A DNA stretch of 64,000 bases from Eukaryota sp. TZLM1-RC (Eukaryota; Metamonada: BaSk clade). Shown one piece after another: positions 22,901 through 33,856 of this stretch (the stretch's first letter is position 1; the number at the start of each line of letters is the position of its first letter). The stretch is from assembly GCA_040285825.1 (NCBI GenBank), contig JAUPSS010000004.1, forward strand, positions 992,001 through 1,056,000, written 5' to 3'. The position numbers and the translations under genes are program-made. Below the pieces are notes generated by a model. It was not told the origin of the DNA. It worked only from the letters and a program-made list of their open reading frames with translations, and did not search any database.

Positions 22901-23179
22901 TTTTGGCAATATTGGACCTTCAGGCTTGCACTTTTTGGAAAATTTTAAAAAAGTGTTACTGAATAGGTCTGGTAAAACAATGAACTCCACTTTCTGGTTA
23001 AATAGAATTGTTTTTTGCATTTTCAAGTCTATTCCAACAATGATTTCAAAGGCACTTTTAGCTATTGGTGTAGAATATGAACGTAATGCTGTGAGTAGGT
23101 TCAGTAATAGTGACGCTTGTTTGGAGGATATTGAATTCTAGATGGTTATTTTTATCTCAATAAATATTCCAGTTTTTAA
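19940..23179 (+). mobile_element. LINE-B1, full-length non-LTR retrotransposon
   Basis: A 3.24-kb sister of LINE-A inserted into it in the opposite orientation. It has a leader of about 60 bp, one ORF region, a 3' UTR of about 35 bp with AATAAA, and a short A-tail. The 12-bp target duplication and the matched empty site make the boundaries exact. Confidence 0.9.
20000..23141 (+). pseudogene. LINE-B1 polyprotein: zinc knuckle, RT, endonuclease
   Basis: About 1,045 codons from ATG 20,000 (MSDTLCDTDW). Domain order as in LINE-A: knuckle CSKCRKSGHNIATC, second Cys motif CVFCRKL ... CDSC, RT with IRPIAIGE, FNLDFKNAFNSV, SSGVKQGDPLGP and AYMDDISVI, the zinc motif CRCKSVVTLSHI, and endonuclease RRADLVAPGIDGVLNVVDV. 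The frame is broken near 20,612 (stop after KIKF), 21,630, 21,970, 22,258, 22,525 and 22,810; the last five are in T- or A-runs. The copy at 58,568 is open through the last five regions. Confidence 0.85.
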
Positions 23180-23191
23180 AAAAAACTCGAT
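23180..23191. repeat. Target-site duplication of LINE-B1, 3' side
   Basis: Second AAAAAACTCGAT. Confidence 0.85.
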
Positions 23192-24719
23192 AGCTCAGGA
23201 AAATCAGATTTAATAACTTCAAAAATTGCTTCTCGCTTTACAGAATTAAAAGCATTTTTAAAGTCGAGATTAAAAATAAAATTATTTTCCTCTGCATTAA
23301 AAAAGGTATCAGAGGCAATAGCAGCAACAGAAGCACCATCAATTGTTTTGATTCTAAATTGATGAGGATTCAAAAATGTAGAAGCTTTGTCTTTGACACG
23401 ATCGAAGACAATTGATGCCAGCTAACGAGATAGAGATTCACCAACAGCAATTGGTCGTATTCCATCAGGATTGATTCCGTTTCCAGGCTTTACTAAAGCA
23501 ATCAGACGTGCTGCGAGTAATTCAAATGGAGGATTATTTTTCAAAACAATCAATTGTTGAAAATAGTGGGCTAGATCATCAGCAATTTCGGGAGCACTGG
23601 AACACGCTATTTTTAACAGATCAAAAGAAATTCCAGATGGGCCTGCTGCTTTCCCCTTTGGCAATTTTTGAATAGCTTTAAGAACTTCAATTGCAGTAAT
23701 AGGATTTTCAATCCAAAAAGGACACACTTCAGGCTTGCTGCACTTGAAATTTTCTTGAGGATGCAACTTTTGAAGTTTTTCAAGGGTATCAGAGTTTGCA
23801 TCAGCCAAAGAAGAGGAAAACAAAGACTGCTTTGCGGCACCATAACGACCACGTAAGCACAATTTACGGCAAATTTTTGATTTTACAATTTTTCTATTTC
23901 CAAATTTTTTTCTTAAAACAATTTTTGTTTTTTCTAGCAAAATATTTCCAGAAGGATGAAATATTCCACTTATTATTTTTCAATTCAGAAGTAAAATTTC
24001 TCATTTCCATTGAGAAGGGGATTGTGCTGGCGGGACTTATTTCTACTGGGATCCGGATCGGGGGTCTTACGGTATCAACGGCTTTACAATTCGTACAAAA
24101 CAGAAGTTTTCGACCATTTCGTGAATCTGCAACATCTTTTTTGCAAAATGGACAACAAAAATTACTGTTTTCAGAAGGGGAAGAAGAGGGAACACTAGAA
24201 GCATTTAACTGTTGATCGTCAGAAACATTATTTTCAGCACCTTTCACAACGGCAACAGCTGGAACAGAACATTTGAGAATTTGTTGAGCAGATTTTAATT
24301 CAAATTCTCTTTTTTGTTTCTCAGGGCACGTTCTCGAATTATGACCACTGATACCACAAATCGAACATTTTTTAGAACCTTTTAATGGCAGTGGTTTCAT
24401 TTTTTCAGTTCTTTCAATTTTGTCAAAAGTAGAAATAGACTTTTGACTTTTTGCAGTTTCAGCTGGAGAAAACAAATTTCGAGAAACGGAGTTGTTAATA
24501 GAACGCGCAACAGAACGCAAGGAACGTAATGGTGGTTTTTCTGTGTTTTTTTCTGGTACAATGATCAGTTTTTGAATGAAAATTTTTTTGAGATGAATTT
24601 CGAGCATAGCTTGTATTGTGGGGAGAGTGGGGAGGTGGAGTGGATGAGCTTGATCTGACTGGTAGAATCTTTGCTTGGGCGTTCCAATCAGTATCAGAGT
24701 CACTATCAGCCAAAGGCAT
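23192..24719 (-). pseudogene. LINE-A2 ORF, N-terminal and first RT part
   Basis: Zinc knuckle, second Cys motif and the first RT blocks of LINE-A, from ATG 24,719 down to the LINE-B junction. The shared nonsense codon TAG is at 23,422-23,424. One frame break near 23,930 (T-run) separates the knuckle part from the RT part. Confidence 0.85.
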
Positions 24720-24800
24720 CGTTTTGACAGAGAAACAGTACGACTTTGACGCCTTGACAGAAAGTGAAATATGAAAGGGTTGACTAAGGGAGGGAGAAAA

Positions 24801-24812
24801 AGCACCTTTTTT
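24801..24812. repeat. Target-site duplication of LINE-A2, 5' side
   Basis: AAAAAAGGTGCT on the minus strand. Confidence 0.8.
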
Positions 24813-24922
24813 GAACCAATAAAATGCTTGTTGATGGTCTAGATCGACACCATGACCATCTCTATAACAACAACCTAAACTTAACATACCTACTCTATTA
24901 CCAGCTTCAGCAGCTCTACTTC
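24813..24922 (-). pseudogene. Sel1 5' remnant, unit 2
   Basis: Counterpart of 10,387-10,496; one Sel1 unit ahead of the LINE-A insertion. Confidence 0.75.
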
Positions 24923-24995
24923 AACATTGTATTATTATCATTTTATTATTGGTAGAATCTCAATACCACAACTTGAATGATTATTTTTAAAACCA

Positions 24996-25222
24996 TCAGT
25001 TGTTTATGAAATTGTTGAAATTTACCATCACTTCGAAATCAAGTGACAATTTTAAAACATCCTTATGATGAATGAAACAATTCATTATAGAAATTGCTGG
25101 TGAATGTGGTGGTGCATAATTTCCATGTAATTCATTTTCAATAATTTGTCGAAATTTTCGCCCTCCTTGACCAACTGAATGATGATTAAAACCCTGACTA
25201 ACTACACCGTTTACTTTGAATA
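24996..25222 (-). pseudogene. ORF X fragment, unit 2
   Basis: Same reading as 10,569-10,795. Unknown family. Confidence 0.4.
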
Positions 25223-25237
25223 ATTTTCATTATTCTC

Positions 25238-25473
25238 TTTTTTTGGAAGTTCTGCTCCATCGAAAGCAACTTGAAAACTAACGGGGATGAAATCTGGTAG
25301 GGGACATTGGCAACACAAACATCAAAAAGAGGAGATCTACCTTGAGAAAGTCGCTGGAAATGATCTGAACACGACTTCTGGCTCTCGTGTCTGCTTGGAA
25401 TTGCTTGGTTAATTCTACAACCATGCGAGGGTCATATTCTACCGCAATAACTTTCTTTGCTACGTCTAAGACT
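25238..25473 (-). pseudogene. DIM1: DIM1 fragment, unit 2
   Basis: Same DIM1 stretch and the same frameshift as at 10,811-11,046, including the VIAVEYDPRM and NVPYQISSP motifs. Confidence 0.8.
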
Positions 25474-25903
25474 ATTTATGCAAGTAAATCCAAGAACGGA
25501 AAATTAATTTAATTATTTTCTATTTACATTTATAATGTTCAACTTGCGATATTTCGATGGAGCCAACAACAAATATACCAAATATGTTTAATTTGAATAA
25601 AAAGTTGAAATAAAAACATTGACCCGTTGTAAACAATATGAGTTAGTAAGCTTAACAATTTTAATTAACATTAAACATATTTTGCTTTTTGAAAAACATT
25701 TCGAAGTACCAGATCTCAATTTCAATTTGAGTGATCTTTGGTAAATTGTTTTGGTTGGTTTTAAATTTTTTTTAAACACATTATTATTGGTTTTAAAAGG
25801 CTAATTAATCATCACTTTTTATTGAATAATGTTTGATAAAAACTGAAAATAACTAAATGTAACATTGATAAACAAAGGTATTTATTGAATAGACCACAGT
25901 ACT
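25474..25903. other. 3' flank of Sel1 gene, no gene
   Basis: Diverged version of the flank module at 1-289; identity with unit 1 falls sharply after about 25,665. No gene seen. Confidence 0.6.
25881..25886 (-). terminator. AATAAA polyadenylation signal
   Basis: AATAAA 18-23 nt after the stop at 25,904. Confidence 0.45.
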
Positions 25904-26530
25904 TTATAATCTTCTACTTCTTGAACTTCTGGTAAGCTTTCTTTTACAATTTTCTATCATTTTAGCAGCTCCTGAATAACCAGCATTCTTGGCTTTCTCG
26001 TACCATTCAATAGCTTGATGAAGGTCTTTAGGTATACCGTAAACGTGTTCATAACAATCACCTAAACTGAACATTCCAACCTCATTACCCAATTCAGCAG
26101 CTTTTTGGAAATAAAACACTGCTTGAGAATAGTGTTGTTCAACACCATGACCCAGGCGATAGCAAACACCTAAACCAAACATAGCATCAGCATGACCAGC
26201 ATCAGCACCTTTTTTGAACCAATAGAAAGCTTGTTGATGGTCTTGATCAACACCTTCACCATTTCTATAACAAACACCTAAATTAAACATAGCTCTACTA
26301 TTACCAGCTTCAGCTGCCTTGCTAAACCAATAAAAGGCTTGTTGGTGATCCTTTTCTACACCATGACCATGTTTATTAAATTAACCATAGCACCGGCATT
26401 ACCAGCATCAGCACCTTTTTTGCACCAATAAAAAGCTTGTTGATGGTCTTGATCAACACCTTTGCCATCTCTATAACAACAGCCTAAATTACACATAGCA
26501 TCAGCATCACCAGCATCAGCACCTTTTTTT
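25904..26530 (-). pseudogene. C-terminal Sel1 units cut off from the giant gene
   Basis: About five Sel1 units and the cap ending RKLTRSSRSRRL. They are the natural C-terminus of the giant array but lie beyond a stop created by a LINE-B micro-insertion (26,531-26,554). There is also a 10-bp deletion near 26,375 that shifts frame; the copy at 50,345 has the same deletion. Without those two lesions this would join the gene at 26,549-32,398. Confidence 0.75.
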
Positions 26531-26554
26531 TTAAAAAAACTGGAATATTTATTG
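26531..26554 (-). mobile_element. LINE-B micro-insertion (3' terminal ~24 bp)
   Basis: The minus strand carries CAATAAATATTCCAG plus T- and A-runs, which is the extreme 3' end of LINE-B. It is flanked by the Sel1 A-tract AAAAAAGGT on both sides, a 9-bp target duplication. An extremely 5'-truncated LINE-B insertion explains all of this. Confidence 0.8.
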
Positions 26555-29500
26555 ACCTTTTTTGATCCAATAAAATGCTTGTTGATGGTCTTGATCAACA
26601 CCTTCACCATTTCTATAACAAACACCTAAATTAAACATAGCTCTACTATTACCAGCTTCAGCTGCCTTGCTAAACCAATAAAAGGCTTGTTGGTGACCCT
26701 TTTCTATACCATGACCATGTTTATTACAATAACCTAAATTAACCATAGCACCAGCATGACTAGCATCAGCACCTTTTTTGAACCAATGGAAAGCTTGTTG
26801 ATGGTCTTGATCAACACCTTTGCCATCTCTATAACAACAACCTAAATTACAGATAGCATAAGCATTACCAGCATCAGCACCTTTTTTGAACCAATAAAAT
26901 GCTTGTTGATGGTCTTGATCAACACCTTCTCCATCTCTATAACAACAACCTAAATTAAACATAGCTCTACTATTACCAGCTTCAGCTGCCTTGCTATACC
27001 AATAAAAAGCTTGTTGGTAATCCTTTTCTACACCAAGACCATGGTTATAATAATAACCTAAATTAACCATAGCACCAGCATGACCAGCATCAGCACCTTT
27101 TTTGAAACAATAAAAAGCTTGTTGATGGTCTTGGTCAACACCTTCTCCATCTCTATAACAACAACCTAAATTAAACATAGCTCTACTATTACCAGCTTCA
27201 GCTGCCTTGCTAAACCAATAAAAGGCTTGTTGGTGATCCTTTTCTACACCAAGACCATGGTTATAATAATAACCTAAATTAACCATTGCACCAACATGAC
27301 CAGCATCAGCACCTTTTTTGAAACAATAAAAAGCTTGTTGATGGTCTTGGTCAACACCTTCGCCATCTCTATAACAACATCCTAAATTAACCATAGCACC
27401 AGCATGACCAGCATCAGCACCTTTTTTGAAACAATAAAAAGCTTGTTGATGGTCTTGGTCAACACCTTCGCCATCTGTATAACAACAGCCTAAATTAAAC
27501 ATAGCTCTACTATTACCAGCTTCAGCTGCCTTGCTAAACCAATAAAAGGCTTGTTGGTGATCCTTTTCTACACCAAGACCATGGTTATAATAATAACCTA
27601 AATTAACCATAGCACCAGCATGACCAGCATCAGCACCTTTTTTGAAACAATAAAAAGCTTGTTGATGGTCTTGGTCAACACCTTCTCCATCTCTATAACA
27701 ACAACCTAAATTAAACATAGCTCTACTATTACCAGCTTCAGCTGCCTTGCTAAACCAATAAAAGGCTTGTTGGTGATCCTTTTCTACACCAAGACCATGG
27801 TTATAATAATAACCTAAATTAACCATTGCACCAACATGACCAGCATCAGCACCTTTTTTGAAACAATAAAAAGCTTGTTGATGGTCTTGGTCAACACCTT
27901 CGCCATCTCTATAACAACATCCTAAATTAACCATAGCACCAGCATGACCAGCATCAGCACCTTTTTTGAAACAATAAAAAGCTTCTTGATGGTCTTGGTC
28001 AACACCTTCTCCATCTCTATAACAACAACCTAAATTAAACATAGCTCTACTATTACCAGCTTCAGCTGCCTTGCTAAACCAATAAAAGGCTTGTTGGTGA
28101 TCCTTTTCTACACCAAGACCATGGTTATAATAATAACCTAAATTAACCATAGCACCAACATGACCAGCATCAGCACCTTTTTTGAAACAATAAAAAGCTT
28201 GTTGATGGTCTTGGTCAACACCTTCGCCATCTCTATAACAACATCCTAAATTAACCATAGCACCAGCATGACCAGCATCAGCACCTTTTTTGAAACAATA
28301 AAAAGCTTGTTGATGGTCTTGGTCAACACCTTCGCCATCTCTATAACAACATCCTAAATTAAACATAGCTCTACTATTACCAGCTTCAGCTGCCTTGCTA
28401 AACCAATAAAAGGCTTGTTGGTGATCCTTTTCTACACCAAGACCATGGTTATAATAATAACCTAAATTAACCATAGCACCAGCATGACCAGCATCAGCAC
28501 CTTTTTTGAAACAATAAAAAGCTTGTTGATGGTCTTGGTCAACACCTTCGCCATCTCTATAACAACATCCTAAATTAACCATAGCACCAGCATGACCAGC
28601 ATCAGGACCTTTTTTGAAACAATAAAAAGCTTGTTGATGGTCTTGGTCAACACCTTCGCCATCTCTATAACAACAGCCTAATTCAACCATAGCATAAGCA
28701 TTACCAGCATCAGCACCTTTTATGAAACAATAAAAAGCTTGTTGATGGTCTTGGTCAACACCTTCGCCATCTCTATAACAACATCCTAAATTAAACATAG
28801 CACCAGCATGACCAGCATCAGCACCTTTTTTGAACCAATAGAAAGCTTGTTGATGGTCTTGATCAACACCTTCTCCATCTCTATAACAACAACCTAAATT
28901 AAACATAGCTACACTATCACCAGCATCAGCTGCCTTGCTATACCAATAAAAAGCTTGTTGGTAATCCTTTTCTACACCAAGACCATGGTTATAATAATAA
29001 CCTAAATTAACCATAGCACCAGCATGACCAGCATCAGCACCTTTTTTGAAACAATAAAAAGCTTGTTGATGGTCTTGGTCAACACCTTCTCCATCTCTAT
29101 AACAACAACCTAAATTAAACATAGCTCTACTATTACCAGCATCAGCACCTTTTTTGAAACAATAAAAAGCTTGTTGATGGTCTTGGTCAACACCTTCGCC
29201 ATCTCTATAACAACATCCTAAATTAAACATAGCTCTACTATTACCAGCTTCAGCTGCCTTGCTAAACCAATAAAAGGCTTGTTGGTGATCCTTTTCTACA
29301 CCAAGACCATGGTTATAATAATAACCTAAATTAACCATAGCACCAACATGACCAGCATCAGCACCTTTTTTGAAACAATAAAAAGCTTGTTGATGGTCTT
29401 GGTCAACACCTTCGCCATCTCTATAACAACATCCTAAATTAACCATAGCACCAGCATGACCAGCATCAGCACCTTTTTTGAAACAATAAAAAGCTTGTTG

Positions 29501-32398
29501 ATGGTCTTGGTCAACACCTTCGCCATCTGTATAACAACAGCCTAAATTAAACATAGCTCTACTATTACCAGCTTCAGCTGCCTTGCTAAACCAATAAAAG
29601 GCTTGTTGGTGATCCTTTTCTACACCAAGACCATGGTTATAATAATAACCTAAATTAACCATAGCACCAACATGACCAGCATCAGCACCTTTTTTGAAAC
29701 AATAAAAAGCTTGTTGATGGTCTTGGTCAACACCTTCGCCATCTCTATAACAACATCCTAAATTAACCATAGCACCAGCATGACCAGCATCAGCACCTTT
29801 TTTGAAACAATAAAAAGCTTGTTGATGGTCTTGGTCAACACCTTCGCCATCTGTATAACAACAGCCTAAATTAAACATAGCTCTACTATTACCAGCTTCA
29901 GCTGCCTTGCTAAACCAATAAAAGGCTTGTTGGTGATCCTTTTCTACACCAAGACCATGGTTATAATAATAACCTAAATTAACCATAGCACCAGCATGAC
30001 CAGCATCAGCACCTTTTTGAAACAATAAAAGCTTGTTGATGGTCTTGGTCAACACCTTCGCCATCTCTATAACAACATCCTAAATTAACCATAGCACCAG
30101 CATGACCAGCATCAGGACCTTTTTTTGAAACAATAAAAGCTTGTTGATGGTCTTGGTCAACACCTTCGCCATCTCTATAACAACAGCCTAATTCAACCAT
30201 AGCATAAGCATTACCAGCATCAGCACCTTTTATGAAACAATAAAAAGCTTGTTGATGGTCTTGGTCAACACCTTCGCCATCTCTATAACAACATCCTAAA
30301 TTAAACATAGCACCAGCATGACCAGCATCAGCACCTTTTTTGAACCAATAGAAAGCTTGTTGATGGTCTTGATCAACACCTTCTCCATCTCTATAACAAC
30401 AACCTAAATTAAACATAGCTACACTATCACCAGCATCAGCTGCCTTGCTATACCAATAAAAAAAGCTTGTTGGTAATCCTTTTCTACACCAAGACCATGG
30501 TTATAATAATAACCTAAATTAACCATAGCACCAGCATGACCAGCATCAGCACCTTTTTTGAAACAATAAAAAGCTTGTTGATGGTCTTGGTCAACACCTT
30601 CTCCATCTCTATAACAACAACCTAAATTAAACATAGCTCTACTATTACCAGCATCAGCACCTTTTTTGAAACAATAAAAAGCTTGTTGATGGTCTTGGTC
30701 AACACCTTCGCCATCTCTATAACAACATCCTAAATTAAACATAGCTCTACTATTACCAGCTTCAGCTGCCTTGCTAAACCAATAAAAGGCTTGTTGGTGA
30801 TCCTTTTCTACACCAAGACCATGGTTATAATAATAACCTAAATTAACCATAGCACCAACATGACCAGCATCAGCACCTTTTTTGAAACAATAAAAAGCTT
30901 GTTGATGGTCTTGGTCAACACCTTCGCCATCTCTATAACAACATCCTAAATTAACCATAGCACCAGCATGACCAGCATCAGCACCTTTTTTGAAACAATA
31001 AAAAGCTTGTTGATGGTCTTGGTCAACACCTTCGCCATCTGTATAACAACAGCCTAAATTAAACATAGCTCTACTATTACCAGCTTCAGCTGCCTTGCTA
31101 AACCAATAAAAGGCTTGTTGGTGATCCTTTTCTACACCAAGACCATGGTTATAATAATAACCTAAATTAACCATAGCACCAGCATGACCAGCATCAGCAC
31201 CTTTTTTGAAACAATAAAAAGCTTGTTGATGGTCTTGGTCAACACCTTCTCCATCTCTATAACAACAACCTAAATTAAACATAGCACCAGCATGACCAGC
31301 ATCAGCACCTTTTTTGAAACAATAAAAAGCTTGTTGATGGTCTTGGTCAACACCTTCTCCATCTCTATAACAACAACCTAAATTAAACATAGCTCTACTA
31401 TTACCAGCTTCAGCACCTTTTATGAAACAATAAAAAGCTTGTTGATGGTCTTGGTCAACACCTTCGCCATCTCTATAACAACATCCTAAATTAAACATAG
31501 CACCAGCATGACCAGCATCAGCACCTTTTTTGAACCAATAGAAAGCTTGTTGATGGTCTTGATCAACACCTTCTCCATCTCTATAACAACAACCTAAATT
31601 AAACATAGCTACACTATCACCAGCTTCAGCTGCCTTGCTATACCAATGAAAGGCTTGTTGGTAATTCTTTTCGACACCAAGGCCATGGTCATAACAATAA
31701 CCTAAATTAATCATAGCTGAAGAATTACCAGCTTCAGCAGCTCTTCTCGACCAATAAACTGCTTCTTGGTAGTTTTCATCATTGTAAAATTCCAATCCTT
31801 TTTCAAACATTTGTTCAGGCGTATCACCATCACTTGACTCAACTTCTAAATTTTCAAACCCACCCTCCAAATTTTGGTCACGATCACTACCTTCTTGATC
31901 CTCATTAGAAGATCTATCATCAGCTAATATTTGGTTGGGCTTACCGAAATTCTGATTATTTGTAATATTATTATGGTAAACTTGAATTGAATTAATTTGT
32001 TCTTTTAATCCCTTTTCTTTTTGAGAAAGTTCGTCTATTTTGGAATTTGAATCGTCAATTTCTATTCTCAAATCATTGATTAATTGATCTCTATTATTGA
32101 TTACTTGATCCTTTTCAACCAAAGTTTGACTTAATTCATGATTTCTAGAGACAAGATTAGAGTTCTGAAGTGTCAATTCTTGGTTTAATTCATCAGAATT
32201 AGATTGAGCCTGGTGTAAACTTTGATTTTCTTGAGTTAATTCTTGAATTGTCTGATTTAAATCAATATTTGATTTTCGGAAAATTTCATTTTCTAGGCTC
32301 AAATCCTCAATAATTTGGTCTTTTTCAGCACAATTCTGACAATTTTGCCTTACATTGGGACTAAATTCATTTATCAAAGGCAAATCATTATAAATCAT
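26549..32398 (-). CDS. Giant coiled-coil Sel1-array protein
   Basis: N-terminus as in the 390-codon paralogues (ATG 32,398, MIYNDLPLINE, coiled coil, acidic linker), followed by roughly 50 Sel1 units. Two flavours dominate: RAMFNLGCCYRDGEGVDQDH and GAMVNLGYYYNHGLGVEKDH. The product would be near 1,950 residues, an exceptionally long solenoid. Three frame breaks at about 30,017, 30,118 and 30,465 all change homopolymers (T- or A-runs) inside otherwise identical units, so I treat them as probable sequencing errors and give one gene. It ends at KKGQ and a TAA supplied by the LINE-B micro-insertion. Partner and function unknown; no kinase, signal peptide or membrane segment. Confidence 0.65.
28910..30420 (-). 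repeat. Higher-order Sel1 block of 14 units (~1.51 kb)
   Basis: The series starting with the DSVAMF unit and containing FIKGADAGNAYAM and KKGPDAGHAG recurs with a period of about 1,508 bp (for example the GPDAG unit at 28,603 and 30,111). The arrays have grown by duplicating multi-unit blocks, not only single 108-bp units. Confidence 0.75.
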
Positions 32399-32431
32399 TG
32401 CAAATCATTGTACCACGAAGATTTGGATTGT

Positions 32432-33137
32432 GTGCCACTAATGAAGCATTTGTAACAAAAATGAGATTATATTTGAACATCCCCATTAACCAATTATTAT
32501 CAAAAGAAAAATGTATTTGTTCGAATTCACCTCAACTCACTTTGCGCCATGCTCTAAATTGATAACTTATCGTTCCTCATTACATGATGCTGTTAGAGAC
32601 ACTGTTTTCAATATGGCACAAACTGCAAGGATATCGTGCATCAAAGAGCCCCTGCTAAAGGAAACACTATCTCTGAATAATTTTGGTTCTGACGATAGAG
32701 AAGATGTATACTGTGATTGGATTGATAATTCTGAAGCTATTGTTGACTTTGTCTCATGTAATGTTGCAAACGATACTTTGGTTCACAGAAGAAAACTTAA
32801 TCCTGTGGCTGCTCTGGATTTTAAAGCAAAAGAAAAACTTAGAAAATATGATAAAGAAATTGAAGATGCAAATGTCGATAGAAATACACAGCTGGTTTTT
32901 ATTGCTTTCCCATTTTCGATAAATGGAAGATTATCAGTTGAAGCAGAAACTTTTTTTGGATGACTTCCAAAAATGGTGAAAGAAAAAAACAATGAAAAGA
33001 TTTGTTATTCTTTATGGCACTTTCGGATTCAATTTGCCATTATTAATAGCTTACCTCGGTTTTTCAATCGAATTAGAGAAGCTTTAGCTGTACAGCAAGC
33101 AGATGAAGATTATGTAGAGAAAATCTTGGTTCAATGA
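32432..33137 (+). mobile_element. LINE-C fragment, third copy
   Basis: Near-identical to 15,597-16,300 and placed in the same way upstream of a kinase-less Sel1 gene. The ORF is cut at 32,963 by an extra T in a T-run relative to the other two copies. Confidence 0.75.
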
Positions 33138-33229
33138 TAGTCGTCACATTAGTTATGATTTAATTTAATCAAGTGTGCAAATTCAATAAATAAATAATTA
33201 TAACGTTACAAGATACTGAATTAACCCAG

Positions 33230-33334
33230 GATACCGATTGAAAAACCGAGGTAATCTATGAATAATGGCAAATTGAATCCGAGAGCACCATAAAACAATA
33301 TCAAATCTTTTCATTGTTTTTTGTTTACCCATTG
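33230..33334 (-). repeat. Inverted copy of LINE-C 3' end, third copy
   Basis: Same foldback arm as 5,220-5,324. Confidence 0.7.
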
Positions 33335-33337
33335 TTT

Positions 33338-33856
33338 AATTTTATTAAAAACCCATAAATCAACATCTAAATAATCCATCTCTCCCAAAACAAAAAGACT
33401 AGATGCAACTAGTATCGTTATTGATACGATTAACTGAGACTGATAAGAAGTTCCTAGTTTCGTAATGTCAAAGGTCAGGTTCTCTATTATGTTGGGGAAG
33501 ATTCAACAAGTGTGGTTCAATACATAGATCATTTGTTCGTAAAAATATAACAAACTCGAAAGTGAAAATGATTTGTCTTGAAGGTGAAAATACGCTGTTC
33601 TACAATCAAATCATCATTAATTAATTTGCTCTTGTAGTTTTTGTAAGAATTCAAATGTATTGACACTGATATGGAAAAGAACATTGTAGTATTTCCCTTT
33701 GGAGGGTTTGTCAATGTTGGATCAATCAGATAACCAAAAAGGCTTGTCAATAGGAAAATGTCACACAAGTTGAATAACACCCGATGTATTCAATCGTTTT
33801 TCAAATAACCCTTTGTGTAGCATTTTATTGGTAACAATTTGGAAAAACTAAACCCT
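33338..33856 (-). repeat. Repeat R, copy 5
   Basis: Fifth copy of the module, abutting the stop of the kinase-Sel1 gene. An 83-codon ORF (33,529-33,780, containing PTLTNPPKGNT) is open here and broken in the others; unrecognised. Confidence 0.75.

Larger units (their letters stand above)
18084..24800 (-). mobile_element. LINE-A2, interrupted by LINE-B1
   Basis: Same insertion as LINE-A1, duplicated, then split by a plus-strand LINE-B at 19,940-23,179. LINE-A sequence resumes at the base expected from the intact copy, so the event is a clean nested insertion. Confidence 0.9.

Noticed and set aside
26549-32398. Regular 108-bp repeats could suggest a CRISPR-like array or satellite DNA.
   Set aside because: The repeats are translated, keep frame and encode Sel1 motifs; the 'spacers' are coding too.
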